From CAMAXB01 sp041746615 (lineage in GTDB: Bacteria; Verrucomicrobiota; Verrucomicrobiia; Opitutales; Opitutaceae), in contig JBGTGS010000200.1 of NCBI GenBank assembly GCA_041746615.1, positions 1 to 8,056 on the forward strand: a stretch of 8,056 bases of DNA. The letters run 5' to 3'. The notes beneath the pieces are model-generated. The model had not been told where the DNA came from. It made no database searches and saw only the letters and a program-made list of their open reading frames with translations. The first letter of the stretch is position 1, and every line of letters begins with the position of its first letter. Positions 7,651 to 8,056 of the stretch are shown piece by piece. A program made the position numbers and the translations under genes.

Positions 7651-8056
7651 ATGAATTCCATGACAGGCTACGGCCGGGCCTCCGGGGCGTTGGGGACTTA
7701 CACGCTCACGATCCAGGTGAGTGCGGTGAACCGGAAGACGCTGGACCTCACCCTAAAGCTGCCGCCGGAATGGGCGACGCTGGAGCCGTCCATCGGCGAG
7801 CAGGTGCGGGCGGTGGCCGTGCGGGGCAAGGTGCACGTCGACATTGCCCTGACCGGGCCGGGCGGAACGGCCGAACCGGCCTGGGACGAGACGGCAGCCC
7901 AGACGGCGCTCGACCGGTTGGCGGCATTCGCCGGAAGGCAGGGAGTGGCCTTTGAGGCGACCCCCGGTTTACTATGGGGGATTCTCAGCTCGCAACGGGC
8001 CGTCGCGAAGCCACCACCCGCCGAGGAGGCCGCCGGGCCGGTGGCCGCATTGCTGG
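7651..8056 (+). CDS. yicC: YicC/YloC-family protein, 5' part (runs off the window)
   Basis: 135 codons are visible and open to the window edge. The N-terminal family signature SMTGYGRA is at residues 3-10, followed by the usual VN-R segment (VNRKTLDLTLKLP at 26-38). YicC/YloC proteins are about 290 residues long and have been linked to RNA degradation as endoribonucleases and to stationary-phase fitness; the visible part is the N-terminal domain only. The start at 7651 gives MNSMTGYG, matching the M-x-x-SMTG pattern better than the internal ATG at 7660. In many bacteria gmk follows yicC; that lies outside this window. The start is six bases from a cassette terminal repeat and has no Shine-Dalgarno motif, so its expression signals may have been changed by the insertion. 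Confidence 0.9.
   Translation, partial: MNSMTGYGRASGALGTYTLTIQVSAVNRKTLDLTLKLPPEWATLEPSIGEQVRAVAVRGKVHVDIALTGPGGTAEPAWDETAAQTALDRLAAFAGRQGVAFEATPGLLWGILSSQRAVAKPPPAEEAAGPVAALL

Noticed and set aside
7107..7655. Target-site duplication flanking the cassette
   Set aside because: The bases just outside the terminal repeats (GCATC on the left, CCGGT on the right) do not match.

Overview
The window is high-GC bacterial chromosome with ordinary housekeeping genes and several repeat elements between them. Gene content, the style of the repeats, the standalone four-helix-bundle (rRNA intervening-sequence type) gene and the lack of Shine-Dalgarno motifs before all seven starts fit Verrucomicrobiota, perhaps Opitutaceae. 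That placement is inference from style, not from a marker gene.

Layout. 1-276: a gene-free, repeat-rich strip. It holds two REP-like units facing each other (1-71), a long imperfect inverted repeat built of hexamers (141-262) with a pentamer tract in its loop, and a third REP-like unit (265-288) that runs into the 3' end of tyrS. 277-1575 (minus): tyrS. 1576-1829: divergent intergenic region. 1830-2303: a PrxQ/AhpE-like peroxiredoxin. 2372-5212: aconitase A with an extra low-complexity segment of about 50 residues. 5289-5804: a STAS-domain protein. 5880-7097: trpB, with no trpA visible. 7115-7645: a four-helix-bundle gene enclosed by 36-bp near-perfect inverted repeats. 7651-8056: the 5' part of a YicC-family gene, cut by the window end.

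From the peroxiredoxin onward every gene is on the plus strand with gaps of 53-141 bp, many holding hairpins, so these look like short transcription units rather than one tight operon. The products serve translation (TyrRS), peroxide defence, the TCA cycle, regulatory switching (STAS), tryptophan synthesis and RNA metabolism (YicC); they do not form one pathway.

The most interesting part is the repeat architecture. The four-helix-bundle gene sits in what looks like a discrete cassette: 36-bp terminal inverted repeats, each made of two 15-bp direct repeats of roughly heptameric units. It is wedged between a hairpin over the trpB stop codon and the yicC start codon. The element at 141-262 has the same design with different units (34-bp arms of hexamers) but only a 54-bp non-coding middle. 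The last three codons and the stop of tyrS lie inside a REP-like unit.
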